Source: Yimella lutea (GTDB lineage: Bacteria; Actinomycetota; Actinomycetes; Actinomycetales; Dermatophilaceae). From it: 64,000 nt of DNA. Below the pieces are notes generated by a model. It searched no databases, was not told where the DNA came from, and worked only from the letters and a program-made list of their open reading frames with translations. Location of the stretch: the NCBI RefSeq assembly GCF_006715095.1, contig NZ_VFMO01000001.1, positions 372,001 to 436,000 on the forward strand, given 5' to 3'. A program made the position numbers and the translations under genes. Position 1 is the stretch's first letter, and each line of letters opens with the position of its first letter. Below are positions 43,956 to 57,581 of the stretch, piece by piece.

Positions 43956-44038
43956 GACTTCCACTGTGCGCGTCCACCGTCCAAGTGTCAACCTTTGGTT
44001 GACATGGTCTGATCGGGGGACGGTCGTACGCTGGGCAG

Positions 44039-44587
44039 GTGACCGAGGCGAGCGATGCGCAGCAGGACGACGTCATCGGCGATGAGCCGGACGACGTCGA
44101 CTGGCGTAACGCGGCCCGCGAGGCGCTGGCCCGCGCCCGTCGATCGGCACGGGAGAAGGGGTTGCGACCGGGGCAGCAGCCGGTGCGTCGGCGTCCGTTC
44201 GGCGAAGCCGCGCGCACCAAGGACGACGGCCGTGACCCGTCCGCACTGGGTGACCAGATGGAGCGGATGCTGTCCGAGCGCGGGTGGAAGGTCGACGTCG
44301 CGGCAGGTTCGGTACTCGCGAAGTGGCCCGAAATCGTCGGCGCCGAAGTGGCCGCGCACGCGCAGGCGACCGGGTTCGAGGACGGCGTGCTGACCGTCCG
44401 CGCCGACTCCACCGCCTGGCGCACCCAACTCGGTTACATGACCTCGACCATCCTGGGCCGTATCGAGGAGACGATCGGTCCGAACATCGTCACCGAGCTG
44501 CGTTTCCTGGGCCCGTCCGCGCCGTCCTGGAGCAAGGGGCCGCGCAAGGTGCACGGCGGACGTGGCCCTCGCGACACATATGGCTGA
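44039..44587 (+). CDS. dciA: DciA (DUF721), helicase-associated replication protein
   Basis: 182 residues from GTG 44039. DUF721 core VLAKWPEIVGAEVAAHAQAT, DGVLTVRADSTAWRTQLGYM and ELRFLGPSAPSWSKGPRK; N-terminal acidic and Arg-rich extension (DVDWRNAAREALARARRSAR). DciA is the ancestral loader or partner of the DnaB helicase. It normally sits between recF and gyrB; here two reverse-strand genes separate it from recF and a 4-kb insert from gyrB. Confidence 0.92.
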   Translation: MTEASDAQQDDVIGDEPDDVDWRNAAREALARARRSAREKGLRPGQQPVRRRPFGEAARTKDDGRDPSALGDQMERMLSERGWKVDVAAGSVLAKWPEIVGAEVAAHAQATGFEDGVLTVRADSTAWRTQLGYMTSTILGRIEETIGPNIVTELRFLGPSAPSWSKGPRKVHGGRGPRDTYG

Positions 44588-44679
44588 TCGGGCCTTGGTG
44601 GGTAGACTCGAAAGGATGCAGCCCCGGGGAACGCCGGCTCCAGCAGTCGGCGAATCGAGGAGAAAGCAGGACCGCGATC

Positions 44680-45462
44680 GTGACCGACCCGAACGACGCC
44701 AACAGCCGACCGGACGACACCTTCGACAAGTTCTTCCGCCCGCGCCGCGACGACAGCTTCGATGACGGCTCGAATGACGGACGCGGCTACGACGACGCCA
44801 CCGACCCCGGCGTCCCGTCCGCGCCGTACGCCGATCAACGCACTCAGCAGGCTCCGGCGGCGGGCGCACAGTACTACCAGCAGCCTGACCAGGGTTCGGG
44901 TTACCTCGAGCAACCGCCCGCTGCGCAGCAGGGACCCGGTCGCAAGGCAGCCTTGTTGCTGCCACTCATGATCCTGCTGGCCTCGCTCGGCGTTCTGTCC
45001 TTCGTCGGCTACCTGTTGCTGGTCAACAACGACAAGAGCGACGCGTCCGGAAACCAGAATTCTGCACCTGCCGCCACCAGCGGCACCCTGGAGGGTACGG
45101 GCGCCCCGACGACCGACCGGCCGAGTTCACCGAGCACGGACCCGCGTACGAGTTCGCAACCCAGCAGCCCGACGTCCAGCCCCAGCACGCCGATCGCCCT
45201 TCCGGCCGGCAGCGACACCGGTTGTGGCGATGCCGCCTTCTCCACCAGCCCCGGGGTCACCTGTGCCTTCGCTTCCGGAGTGGCATCGCAGGCCCGCGCC
45301 ATCCAGGCCGGCAGTTCGCAACAGATCGGCGCCAGTTCGTCCGCCACCGGCAAGCAGTACGTCTTCGACTGCAACCATCCGGACGGCTCCTTCATCACCT
45401 GTGTGGGCACCTCTAAGCCCGACGACGGACGCCGTCCGACGGTCTACGTTGTGCCTGGCTGA
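44680..45462 (+). CDS. Single-pass membrane protein, extracytoplasmic Cys-containing domain
   Basis: 260 residues from GTG 44680 after GAGGAGAAAGCAGG. The N-terminal 87 residues are cytoplasmic and rich in Asp, Gln and Pro; a membrane helix (KAALLLPLMILLASLGVLSF, about 88-112) follows, then a Ser/Thr/Pro linker and a small outer domain with four Cys (GCGDAAFS, VTCAFASG, FDCNHPDG, TCVGTS). No family recognised. The gene is preceded by a TAGACT -10-like hexamer at 44603. Typical of actinobacterial envelope proteins near gyrB. Confidence 0.78.
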   Translation: MTDPNDANSRPDDTFDKFFRPRRDDSFDDGSNDGRGYDDATDPGVPSAPYADQRTQQAPAAGAQYYQQPDQGSGYLEQPPAAQQGPGRKAALLLPLMILLASLGVLSFVGYLLLVNNDKSDASGNQNSAPAATSGTLEGTGAPTTDRPSSPSTDPRTSSQPSSPTSSPSTPIALPAGSDTGCGDAAFSTSPGVTCAFASGVASQARAIQAGSSQQIGASSSATGKQYVFDCNHPDGSFITCVGTSKPDDGRRPTVYVVPG

Positions 45463-45479
45463 GAGCGCCTCCCGGCACC

Positions 45480-45617
45480 CCAGGTCGAGGTACCGGCGAA
45501 AAAGATGCTGGCGACGGCCAAGGAGGAGCGGTGGAAGACCGCGACGAGATAGGCCGACAGCCCGACCGCCCAGATCACCCAGGCGCGCCGGGCCTCGGTC
45601 GCGGCGCCCAAGCCCAA
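45480..45617 (-). pseudogene. Truncated MFS transporter (N-terminal about 40 codons)
   Basis: The minus strand gives EARRAWVIWAVGLSAYLVAV followed by FHRSSLAVAS, the first helix and HRSSLxVA motif of actinobacterial MFS permeases, from a TTG near 45617. It then runs out at about 45485 into sequence belonging to the next gene. It follows the GlcG/HbpS gene on the same strand, so the glcB operon once ended with a transporter that has been cut off. This marks the left border of the inserted segment. Confidence 0.65.
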
Positions 45618-45621
45618 TCAC

Positions 45622-45638
45622 CCCGGGGTCACCCCGGG
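45622..45638 (-). terminator. GC-rich hairpin across the end of the glcG-like gene
   Basis: CCCGGGGT-C-ACCCCGGG is an 8-bp palindrome containing the stop codon (TCA at 45629-45631). No T-run follows; weak as a terminator. Confidence 0.4.
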
Positions 45639-46057
45639 TCGGGAGTGAGGTCGACCGCCTCGATGCCGGCGACGGCGACGGCCTCGTCACGGTCCGAGGT
45701 GTCACCCGAGACGCCGACGGCGCCGAGGACGCGCCCGTCGGCATCGCGGACCAGCACCCCGCCGGGGACGGGCACCAGCGAGCCGCCGATCGCCGACGTG
45801 ACGGCGGCGATGAAGTAGGGCTGCTGCTCGGCCCGCTCCATCAGCGCCCGCGAGCCCATGCCCAGGGACAGCGCCCCGTGCGCCTTGCCAAAGGCGACCT
45901 CGAAGCGCTTGTTCGACGACCCGTCCTCACGCTCGACGGCGACGACGTGGCCGCCCGCATCGATGACGACGACCGTCATGGGCTTGCAGTCCAGGTCGCG
46001 GGCGTACTTGCGACCCTGCGTGACGATCGCCCGGGCGGTCTCGAGGTCGATGTTCAT
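45629..46057 (-). CDS. GlcG/HbpS heme-binding-type protein
   Basis: 142 residues from ATG 46057, overlapping the malate synthase stop (ATGA). The GlcG/HbpS family (PF03928) is clear from [56 protein letters not shown] and [14 protein letters not shown]. HbpS of Streptomyces binds haem; GlcG accompanies glycolate and glyoxylate genes. Here it sits directly after malate synthase G, so a role in glyoxylate use is likely. Followed by the MFS remnant. Confidence 0.9.
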   Translation of the reverse strand: MNIDLETARAIVTQGRKYARDLDCKPMTVVVIDAGGHVVAVEREDGSSNKRFEVAFGKAHGALSLGMGSRALMERAEQQPYFIAAVTSAIGGSLVPVPGGVLVRDADGRVLGAVGVSGDTSDRDEAVAVAGIEAVDLTPDPG

Positions 46058-48231
46058 CGGGTGCTCCTGGTGGTGGCTTTGTGGGCGAGACGGCGGCTGT
46101 GGAGGATCGGCTCGGTGTAGCCGCTGGGCTGGCTGCCGCCCGCGAGCAACAGTTCGCGCGCCGCGAGGAAGGCGGCCCCGTCGAACGCTGGTGCCATCGG
46201 CTGGTAGGTCGGGTCGCCCTCGTTCTGAGTGTCGACGACGCGGGCCATTCGCCGCAGCGACTCGTCGACCTCCTCGGTGGTGACGACGCCGTGGAGGAGC
46301 CAGTTGGCGACGTGCTGCGAGGAGATGCGGCAGGTGGCGCGGTCCTCCATGAGCGGAGTGCCGCTGAGATCGGGGACCTTGGAGCACCCGACGCCGGCGT
46401 CGATCCAGCGCACGACGTAGCCCAGCGTGCTCTGGACGTTGTTGTCCAGCTCGGCCCGACGCTCTTGATCAGACCACGACGCCGGGTCGCCCAGCGGGAT
46501 CGTGAGCAGATCAGTCCTGCTTGCCGGCTCACGGCGGGCGACCCGCTGCTGAACCTCGAAGACGTCGGTCTCGTGGTAGTGGATCGCGTGCAACGTGGCG
46601 GCCGTCGGTGACGGTACCCAGGCGCAGGTGGCGCCGGCGCGCGGGTGCTCGCCCTTCTTGGCGAGCATGTCTGCCATGTTGTCCGGCGCCGCCCACATGC
46701 CCTTGCCGATCTGGGCCCGCCCCCGCAGACCGCAGGCGATGCCGACGTCGACGTTGTTCGCCTCGTAGGCGCGGATCCACGCCTCGTTACGCATGTCGTT
46801 CTTGCGCACCATCGGCCCGGCGTGCATGGAGGTGTGGATCTCGTCGCCGGTCCGGTCGAGGAATCCGGTATTGATGAAGACCACGCGATCCCGGGCGGCT
46901 GCGATGCACGCCTTGAGGTTCAGCGTCGTGCGCCGTTCCTCGTCCATGATCCCGACCTTGATCGTCTGCGGGGGGAGCCCGAGAGTCTGCTCCACCCGAG
47001 TGAAGAGCTCGCAGGTGAAGGCGACCTCGTCCGGGCCGTGCATCTTCGGCTTGACGGCGTACATGGAGCCGGTGCGGGAGTTGCGCAGCCGGGAGTTGCC
47101 GCGCAGGTCGTGGGCGCTGCCGAGAGCCGTGACGAGCGCGTCGAGGATCCCCTCGGGGACCGCGTTGCCGTCCCGGTCCAGCACCGCATCCGTGGTCATT
47201 AGGTGACCGACCTGCCGGATGAACAGCAGGGCGCGGCCGTGCAGAGTGACGGACTCGCCCGATGTGGACACGCAGGAGCGGTCCGGGCTCATCTCGCGGA
47301 CGAACGTCGCCCCGTCCTTCGCGACCTCGGCCTGCAGCGTGCCCTGCATCAGCCCGAGCCAGTTGCGGTAGCCGACCACCTTGTCGCCGGCGTCGACGGC
47401 GGCAACGGAGTCCTCGAGGTCCATGATCGTGGAGACGGCCGCCTCCAGCACCACGTCCTTGACGCCCGCGGCGTCCTGCGAACCGATCGGGTGGTCTCGG
47501 TCGATGAGGATCTCGACGTGCAGCCCGTGGTGGACCAGGACCACCGCGTCCACCGTCTCCGGCGCACCGCGGTAGCCGACGAGCTGGCCCGGGGACGCCA
47601 GCCGCAGCGTCTGGTCCCCGACCTGGACGACCAGGCCGTCCGGGTCGACGGCGTACCGGGTGGCGTCCGCGTGCGAGCCACCCTCGAGGGGAAAGTGCTC
47701 ATCGAGCAGCGCGCGGCCGCGGGCGATGACCTCGGCGCCGCGAGCAGGGTTGTACGACGACGACCCGCGCGCCAGCTCGCCCTCGTCGGGGATCACGTCG
47801 GTCCCGTACAGGGCGTCGTAGAGCGAGCCCCACCGGGCATTGGCGGCGTTCGCCGCGAACCTGGCGTTCAGGAGTGGGACCACCAGCTGCGGGCCGGCCT
47901 GGCCGGTGATCTCGGTGTCGACGCCCGAGGTGGTGACCTGGACGTCGGCGGGCTCGTCGGCCAGGTACCCGATCTCGCGCAGGAAGGAGGTGTACACCTG
48001 CGGGTCGGGCACGCCCGGACGCGACCGGTGGAACTCGTCGATCTGCGCCTGCAGCTCGTCGCGTCGCGCGAGGAGAGCGCGGTTGCGAGGGGTGAGGTCG
48101 TGGATGAGCGCGTCCGCGCCCGACCAGAATGCCGACGGCTCGACGCCGGAGCCCGGCAGTGCCTCCTCGGTGATGAAGCGGTGCAGCGGCTCCGCGACGC
48201 TCAGCCCACCGACTTGTACCCAACCCTGCAT
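46054..48231 (-). CDS. glcB: Malate synthase G
   Basis: 725 residues from ATG 48231. Large monomeric isoform: [16 protein letters not shown] with acetyl-CoA/glyoxylate contacts (about residue 270), [37 protein letters not shown], and [18 protein letters not shown]. Condenses glyoxylate and acetyl-CoA to malate in the cytoplasm. First gene of a short operon with the GlcG-like gene. Its promoter region has two imperfect dyads typical of IclR-type operators. The whole segment interrupts the dciA-gyrB order, which suggests acquisition by transfer. Confidence 0.96.
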   Translation of the reverse strand: MQGWVQVGGLSVAEPLHRFITEEALPGSGVEPSAFWSGADALIHDLTPRNRALLARRDELQAQIDEFHRSRPGVPDPQVYTSFLREIGYLADEPADVQVTTSGVDTEITGQAGPQLVVPLLNARFAANAANARWGSLYDALYGTDVIPDEGELARGSSSYNPARGAEVIARGRALLDEHFPLEGGSHADATRYAVDPDGLVVQVGDQTLRLASPGQLVGYRGAPETVDAVVLVHHGLHVEILIDRDHPIGSQDAAGVKDVVLEAAVSTIMDLEDSVAAVDAGDKVVGYRNWLGLMQGTLQAEVAKDGATFVREMSPDRSCVSTSGESVTLHGRALLFIRQVGHLMTTDAVLDRDGNAVPEGILDALVTALGSAHDLRGNSRLRNSRTGSMYAVKPKMHGPDEVAFTCELFTRVEQTLGLPPQTIKVGIMDEERRTTLNLKACIAAARDRVVFINTGFLDRTGDEIHTSMHAGPMVRKNDMRNEAWIRAYEANNVDVGIACGLRGRAQIGKGMWAAPDNMADMLAKKGEHPRAGATCAWVPSPTAATLHAIHYHETDVFEVQQRVARREPASRTDLLTIPLGDPASWSDQERRAELDNNVQSTLGYVVRWIDAGVGCSKVPDLSGTPLMEDRATCRISSQHVANWLLHGVVTTEEVDESLRRMARVVDTQNEGDPTYQPMAPAFDGAAFLAARELLLAGGSQPSGYTEPILHSRRLAHKATTRSTR

Positions 48232-48243
48232 CCCAAAGCCTCA

Positions 48244-48281
48244 TTCCGTATCCTGGAATCAATCTCCGCACTACGGAAGAT
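48244..48281 (-). promoter_or_regulatory. Candidate IclR-type operators upstream of glcB
   Basis: On the minus strand CTTCCGTAGTGCGGAG is followed by ATTCCAGGATACGGAAT; both are TTCC...GGAA dyads and the two outer arms TTCCGTA/TACGGAA also pair across about 21 bp. IclR/AllR repressors of glyoxylate and allantoin genes use TTCCG-type palindromes. No iclR gene is in the window. Confidence 0.45.
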
Positions 48282-48412
48282 ATGGTCCTTCGGTCGGCGC
48301 TGTCAACGGCCGGGCCGCAGGTCGCCCTACAGCCTCGGCGATCGTGGGCCGTGACTCGGCACCGAGCTCGGTGTCGCCGTCGTCGCGGTCAGCGGCTGCT
48401 CCGGACCGGCGG

Positions 48413-48796
48413 TCAGGACTCCACGGGCTGAAGGGCAGGGCTGCCCGAGGTGTCGGGCGCCAACGGGAGGTCGAGCCGCTGAGCCTGTTGGAGCGCCTTG
48501 GCAGTGGCCACGAACTCGCTCACCAGCGGGTTCTCCTCGCCGAGCCGCCAGACCAGGGTGATCGGGACCGGAGGCGTGTCGTCGAGATAGCGGTAGACGA
48601 TCTGGGGATGGGTGTACATCAGCCCCGTGGACGCGGCGCTGAGACCTACGCCCCGGCCCGCCGCGACGGCCTCGAGCCATTCGTCGACGTTGCGTACGCG
48701 CACCACCTTCTGCGGTCGCTGGTCGAGCGGCCAGAGGTCGAGCGACGTGGTGCCGGACACCACGTTGACGACGATGGGCTCGGCGGCGACACCCCA
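48413..48796 (-). pseudogene. Truncated LysR-family regulator (C-terminal ligand domain only)
   Basis: The minus strand encodes SGTTSLDLWPLDQRPQKVVR, VDEWLEAVAAGRGVGLSAAS and PPVPITLVWRLGEENPLVSE, the last third of a LysR effector-binding domain, ending at 48413. Upstream the frame is closed by a TAG near 48800 and the N-terminal HTH is absent. It is thus a 5'-truncated gene. It forms the right border of the glyoxylate insert, opposite the MFS fragment on the left. Confidence 0.75.
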
Positions 48797-48985
48797 CCGC
48801 TACACGTTGGATCGTGAAGAGCCGGTTTGCTTCGACGACCACCGATCGAGCACCGATCGCACAGAACTCGCCTAGAGCGTTCTGAACCCCCGGTCGACGT
48901 ATCGGGAGTTGGAGACGGTCCTGAAAACGGCTTCTGGGTGCCCTGCAGCGCGTCAGAGGGTGTCCTGGGGATGGCGACAAGGTAG

Positions 48986-51160
<2,175 letters not shown>

Positions 51161-51193
51161 GTTCATGCACTCCGGTTTCGCCCCGGACCAGCG

Positions 51194-51226
51194 AGAACTG
51201 ACCAACTCCGCAGGTGCCGAAACCAA
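51194..51226. repeat. REP-like element, partial copy
   Basis: GCAGGTGCCGAAACCAAGGTGAC (about 51209-51231) repeats the right end of the 58879 element but the left border and stem are lost. It lies in the gyrB-gyrA gap. Confidence 0.55.
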
Positions 51227-51280
51227 GGTGACGCGCCACGCAAACCTCAACGCATTTCGCTTCTCTGACATGGGAATTCA

Positions 51281-53943
<2,663 letters not shown>

Positions 53944-53947
<4 letters not shown>

Positions 53948-54495
53948 GCACCCCCACCGGCGGTCGCCGGACCACCCCGGCCGACGCGGCGAAGAGGTTG
54001 CCGGCCGGCTCGCGCAGCGAAGAGCGCGGCACCGGTCAGCGACGCCCGGCTGCGGCCGGTCAGCGACCCGCGCAACGGCCGGGTCAGCGTCCTGCTGCAG
54101 CCGGTCGTCCGGCGCAGCGGCCGGGTCGTGCGACTCCCCGGCGCGTCCGCCTTACGGTCTCGCGGATCGACCCGTTCTCGGTGTTCAAGATCAGCTTCCT
54201 GCTGTCGGTCGCGATCGGTATCGCCACCGTCGTGATGGTCGGCGTGTTGTGGACGGTGTTGGCCGGCATGGGTGTCTTCGACAACCTCAACGAGTTGCTG
54301 CGCACCCTCGACAGCGAGGGGTCGAACTTCGATTTGATGGACTACATCGGCTTCGGCAAGGTGCTGTCTCTGTCAGTATTGATCGGGGTGATCGACGTCA
54401 TCTTGATGACGGCGATCGCGACACTGATGGCGTTCTTGTACAACATCTGTGCCTCCCTTGTCGGTGGTTTGCAGCTCACGCTGACGGACGACTAG
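53944..54495 (+). CDS. DUF3566 family membrane protein
   Basis: 183 residues from GTG 53944, overlapping the gyrA stop. The N-terminal 70 residues are disordered and rich in Arg, Pro, Gln and Ala ([20 protein letters not shown]). DUF3566 core: [20 protein letters not shown], two membrane helices, [20 protein letters not shown] and [20 protein letters not shown]. Always found after gyrA in actinobacteria; function unknown, a cell-envelope or DNA-membrane role is guessed from that link. Confidence 0.93.
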
Positions 54496-54575
54496 GCACC
54501 GTTTTGGAGCCCTGTGCGCGCATGGGGTAACCTCATTCGGCGTTGCCCTAACGGGCAACTCGTCGAATGGCGGAC

Positions 54576-54652
54576 GGGCCTATAGCTCAGTCGGTTAGAG
54601 CGCTTCCCTGATAAGGAAGAGGTCACAGGTTCAAGTCCTGTTAGGCCCACCA
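54576..54652 (+). tRNA. tRNA-Ile (GAT), CCA encoded
   Basis: Acceptor GGGCCTA pairs with TAGGCCC; D-arm AGCTCAGTCGGTTAGAGC; anticodon stem TTCCC-TGATAAG-GGAA region with GAT; T-arm ACAGG-TTCAAGT-CCTGT. Followed by A and CCA. Standard gyrA-proximal position. Confidence 0.97.
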
Positions 54653-54679
54653 CCGTTCGAACAACTCAAGGAGAAACCC

Positions 54680-54832
54680 ATGAGGAAAGCACTGATGGTC
54701 ATCGCAGCTGCCGGCGCAGCCGCGTTCGCGAGCCAGAAGTACAAGCAGGGTCAGGTCGGTAAGGACATGTGGTCCAAGGCTTCCGACAAGCCCGGCGAGA
54801 AGAGCTTCGACGCCACTGGCACCGCCAGCTGA
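54680..54832 (+). CDS. DLW-39-type microprotein
   Basis: 50 residues from ATG 54680 with AAGGAGAAACCC as ribosome-binding site. A hydrophobic N-terminus (RKALMVIAAAGAAAFASQKY) is followed by GKDMWSKASDKPGEK; the D-[LM]-W-x2-A-[ST]-D motif is that of the DLW-39 family, here with Met for Leu. The gene lies between tRNA-Ile and tRNA-Ala as in other actinobacteria. Function unknown; probably a single-pass membrane peptide. Confidence 0.8.
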   Translation: MRKALMVIAAAGAAAFASQKYKQGQVGKDMWSKASDKPGEKSFDATGTAS

Positions 54833-54875
54833 CGTCCCGGGTCACGCGGGTTTTCGGACGCGGGTGGCCCACCCT

Positions 54876-54948
54876 GGGGGTATGGCGCAATTGGTAGCGC
54901 ACCTGCTTTGCAAGCAGGGGGTTAGGGGTTCGAGTCCCCTTACCTCCA
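54876..54948 (+). tRNA. tRNA-Ala (TGC)
   Basis: Acceptor GGGGGTA pairs with TACCTCC (one G-T); D-arm GGCGCAATTGGTAGCGC; anticodon loop CTTTGCAAG with TGC; T-arm AGGGG-TTCGAGT-CCCCT. CCA is not encoded (ACAT follows), so Cca is required. Confidence 0.97.
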
Positions 54949-54962
54949 CATATTGATTGTTC

Positions 54963-55004
54963 GAGTCGCTCCGTCAGTTCGCTGGCGGGGCGACTCACTC
55001 TTTT
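54963..55004 (+). terminator. Strong intrinsic terminator after tRNA-Ala
   Basis: GAGTCGCTCCGTCAG-TTCG-CTGGCGGGGCGACTC forms a 15-bp stem (two G-U pairs) capped by a TTCG tetraloop, followed by ACTCTTTT. Confidence 0.93.
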
Positions 55005-55195
55005 CGCTCGCCTGCGACCTTGACTGCGCGACGTCTCACACAGTCCGCTTCTCGTGGTGTGCGTGGTCGTGTGGGTCGCCTGAAGCTCTCTGTCCGCGGG
55101 ACCTTCTTGACTGAGTCAGTCGTTCAACTGCGATCGCAGTGACGGGTTTTCCGCAACCGCTTGACCGGGTGCTGAGACGGCCTCATGCTCCAGGT

Positions 55196-56515
55196 ATGCC
55201 TCGCACACTCCTCACGGTCGCAGCAGCCTGCGCGCTCGCGTTCTCCGTCTCCGCTCCGATGACGCACGCGTCAGCCGACACCCAGACCAACGAGGGTCGG
55301 TTCCACAAGACCGCCGCCACCCGGCTGATCGACACCCGCCTGTCCTCCGGTCCGGTCGCCAAGGGCGGATCGCTGCGTGTCCCGGTCGCTGGGACATCGG
55401 GTGTTCCGGCGGTCGGTGTGAAGGCTGCCGTCGTCAACATCACCGCCATCGACACCTCGTCCACCGGCTGGATCACCGCGTACGCCACCGGACAGGCAAA
55501 GCCGTGGACGTCCGCGGTCAACTTCGAGCGGGGCTGGACCGGAGCGACGACGGCAACCGTCCCGGTCGGTTCGGACGGATCGATCACGCTGTCACTCGGG
55601 AACGCGTCCGCGAATGTCGCCGTCGACCTGATCGGTTACTACTCCACTGCGGCCGACACCACCGAGCTCGGTTCACTGGCGCTGATCGCCGACGGGTTCC
55701 GCTTGAGCGATACCCGGCAGACCACCGGTCCGGTACCTGGCGGGGCGACGATGGTTCAGACCTTCCGGTGGGACAACCCGATCGCCAAGCCGACCTCCGT
55801 GGCGGTGAACCTCACCGCCGTGAAGCCGGAGGCGTACGGCTGGCTCACCGCCTATTCGGGCGCCACCGTTCCCAAGACGTCGTCGGTCAACTTCACCAAC
55901 GGACGGACGGTGGCCAACTACACGATCGTCCCGGTCACCGACCTGGGCGGGGGCACCTACGGGTTCTCGGTGCACAACGGTTCGGCCGGCGCGACCGACG
56001 TGGTGGTCGATCTGCTTGCGGCCTACTACGACAACCCGAACGGCCTGGGCTTCGTGTACAACAACGTGGCTCCGCGCCGCATCATCGACACTCGCGTGGG
56101 TATCGGTGCACCGAAGGCTCCGATCGGTCCTGACTCGGTCCTGGTCACTGCGCCGCCGGCCGACCTGTACGGACAGTTCACCCTCGGGTTCACCGGCACG
56201 ATCACCGGGGTCAAGCCCACCGCCAACACCTACATCACGCAGTACAGCGGGATGAACGCCGACCCCGGCACCAGCAACCTCAACCTCGTTGCCGGGCAGA
56301 ACCAGTCGAACGGTTTCGGCACGACGTCCCGGATCGACGACCAGAACAAGCGGTACCTCAGCCTCTACAACCAGAGCGGTTCGGTTGACGTGGTCGAAGA
56401 CGTCACCGGTCGCTTCGACGCCAGCCCCGAGTTGATCGCCAACTGGCCGAACCTGCCCGGTCTGACCCAGCCGGCCAAGGGATTCTCGGCCCCAGCACCG
56501 CGCATCGTTCGTTGA
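55196..56515 (+). CDS. Secreted protein with three actinobacterial LIDTR-type beta repeats
   Basis: 439 residues from ATG 55196. Signal peptide MPRTLLTVAAACALAFSVSA ending near MTHASA. The mature part has three imperfect repeats of about 125 residues, opening RLIDTRLSSGPVAKGG, FRLSDTRQTTGPVPGG and RIIDTRVGIGAPKAPI, each with the AVNxTA...GWxTAY...TSxVNF pattern. Such [FL]DTR repeats decorate many secreted actinobacterial enzymes and surface proteins. Here no catalytic domain is present. An upstream ATG at 55139 would give a longer, less signal-like N-terminus. A perfect terminator follows. Confidence 0.82.
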   Translation: MPRTLLTVAAACALAFSVSAPMTHASADTQTNEGRFHKTAATRLIDTRLSSGPVAKGGSLRVPVAGTSGVPAVGVKAAVVNITAIDTSSTGWITAYATGQAKPWTSAVNFERGWTGATTATVPVGSDGSITLSLGNASANVAVDLIGYYSTAADTTELGSLALIADGFRLSDTRQTTGPVPGGATMVQTFRWDNPIAKPTSVAVNLTAVKPEAYGWLTAYSGATVPKTSSVNFTNGRTVANYTIVPVTDLGGGTYGFSVHNGSAGATDVVVDLLAAYYDNPNGLGFVYNNVAPRRIIDTRVGIGAPKAPIGPDSVLVTAPPADLYGQFTLGFTGTITGVKPTANTYITQYSGMNADPGTSNLNLVAGQNQSNGFGTTSRIDDQNKRYLSLYNQSGSVDVVEDVTGRFDASPELIANWPNLPGLTQPAKGFSAPAPRIVR

Positions 56516-56537
56516 CGCTTCTGCCGAGGGCACGCTG

Positions 56538-56590
56538 AATGCATCAGGGAACTCCGTATACGCAGTTCCCTGATGCATTTCCCGTTCCTT
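56538..56590 (+). terminator. Terminator after the secreted repeat protein
   Basis: AATGCATCAGGGAACT (56538-56553) and its exact complement (56564-56579) form a 16-bp stem with a 10-nt loop, followed by TTCCCGTTCCTT. Confidence 0.88.
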
Positions 56591-56610
56591 CGTGCTCATA
56601 GGTTGGTGCG

Positions 56611-57453
56611 GTGCCTGAAGGACATGTGACCCACCGGATCTCCGGGATCCTGAACGACCGGTTCGCCGGTCACCCGGTGCGCTCGACCTCGCCCCAGGGA
56701 CGCTTCGACGGTGCCGCCGATCTCGACGGACGCGTCTTCGAGCGGGCCGAGGCCTTCGGCAAACACATGTTCGTCGGGTTCGAACACGTCGAGGAGAAGG
56801 TCAACATCCACCTCGGCCTGCTCGGCAAGTTCTTCTTCGCTTCGCAAGTTGATCCGCCCGAGACCGGGGCCATCAGGTGGCGGTTGTCCACGGACCACGA
56901 ACCGTTCACGATGGACCTGCGCGGTCCCAACGTCTGTCAGTTGCGTTCTCCGGCAGAGGTTTCGAAGATCACGGATGCTCTCGGCCCTGATCCGCTTCGG
57001 CTCGACGCCGACCCGGAGAAAGCCTGGGCTCGCATTCACCGATCGTGGTCGCCGATCGCAGTGCTCTGCATGGACCAGAAGATCTTCGCCGGCGTCGGCA
57101 ACATCTACCGGGCCGAGGCGCTCTACCGGCACGGCATCGACCCCTTCATGGCCGGCAAGTTCCTGCGCCGCGCGGAGTTCGACGCGATCTGGGACGACTT
57201 CGTGGCGCTGATGCCGCTCGGTGTCCGCGACGGACGCATCGACACCGTCTACCCCGAGCACACGCCGGAGGCGATGGGTCGCCCCCCTCGGGTCGACAAG
57301 CACGGTGGCGAGGTCTACGTCTACCGCCGCGAAGGTCTGCCCTGCCTGGTCTGTGGGACGCCGGTGTCGCGCAAGGAGGTCGGCGCCCGCAACCTGTTCT
57401 GGTGTCGCATCTGCCAGCCACGTTCGCGTCGCCGCACCGTCCGCCCCGCCTGA
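56611..57453 (+). CDS. Fpg/Nei-family DNA glycosylase (endonuclease VIII-like)
   Basis: 280 residues from GTG 56611; after Met removal the catalytic Pro-Glu is exposed (PEGHVTHRISGIL). FGKHMFVGFEHVEEKVNIHL, the H2TH segment DQKIFAGVGNIYRAEALYRH and a C-terminal zinc finger CLVCGTP-x-LFWCRIC are all present. It excises oxidised pyrimidines (Nei type) or purines and nicks the backbone. This subclass starts PEGH, as in mycobacterial Nei. Stand-alone gene between a terminator and an inverted repeat. Confidence 0.92.
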   Translation: MPEGHVTHRISGILNDRFAGHPVRSTSPQGRFDGAADLDGRVFERAEAFGKHMFVGFEHVEEKVNIHLGLLGKFFFASQVDPPETGAIRWRLSTDHEPFTMDLRGPNVCQLRSPAEVSKITDALGPDPLRLDADPEKAWARIHRSWSPIAVLCMDQKIFAGVGNIYRAEALYRHGIDPFMAGKFLRRAEFDAIWDDFVALMPLGVRDGRIDTVYPEHTPEAMGRPPRVDKHGGEVYVYRREGLPCLVCGTPVSRKEVGARNLFWCRICQPRSRRRTVRPA

Positions 57454-57455
57454 GC

Positions 57456-57524
57456 CCGCGAACCTACTACTTTTCACCGATCCCACGAGGTCTGCCTAGT
57501 CGCGCAGAAGTAGGAGGTTCGCGG
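57456..57524. repeat. Inverted repeat between nei-type gene and ilvA
   Basis: CCGCGAACCTACTACTT (57456-57472) and AAGTAGGAGGTTCGCGG (57508-57524) pair over 17 bp with one mismatch, 35-nt loop. The right arm plus GCGCGA resembles the element at the end of cca (19042-19064). Could end transcription of the glycosylase gene or be a mobile repeat. Confidence 0.7.
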
Positions 57525-57581
57525 CGTTCGGTCTGCGGGATGGTCGTCCGCCATACGGGATGATCGGCGTACGCTTTTCGC

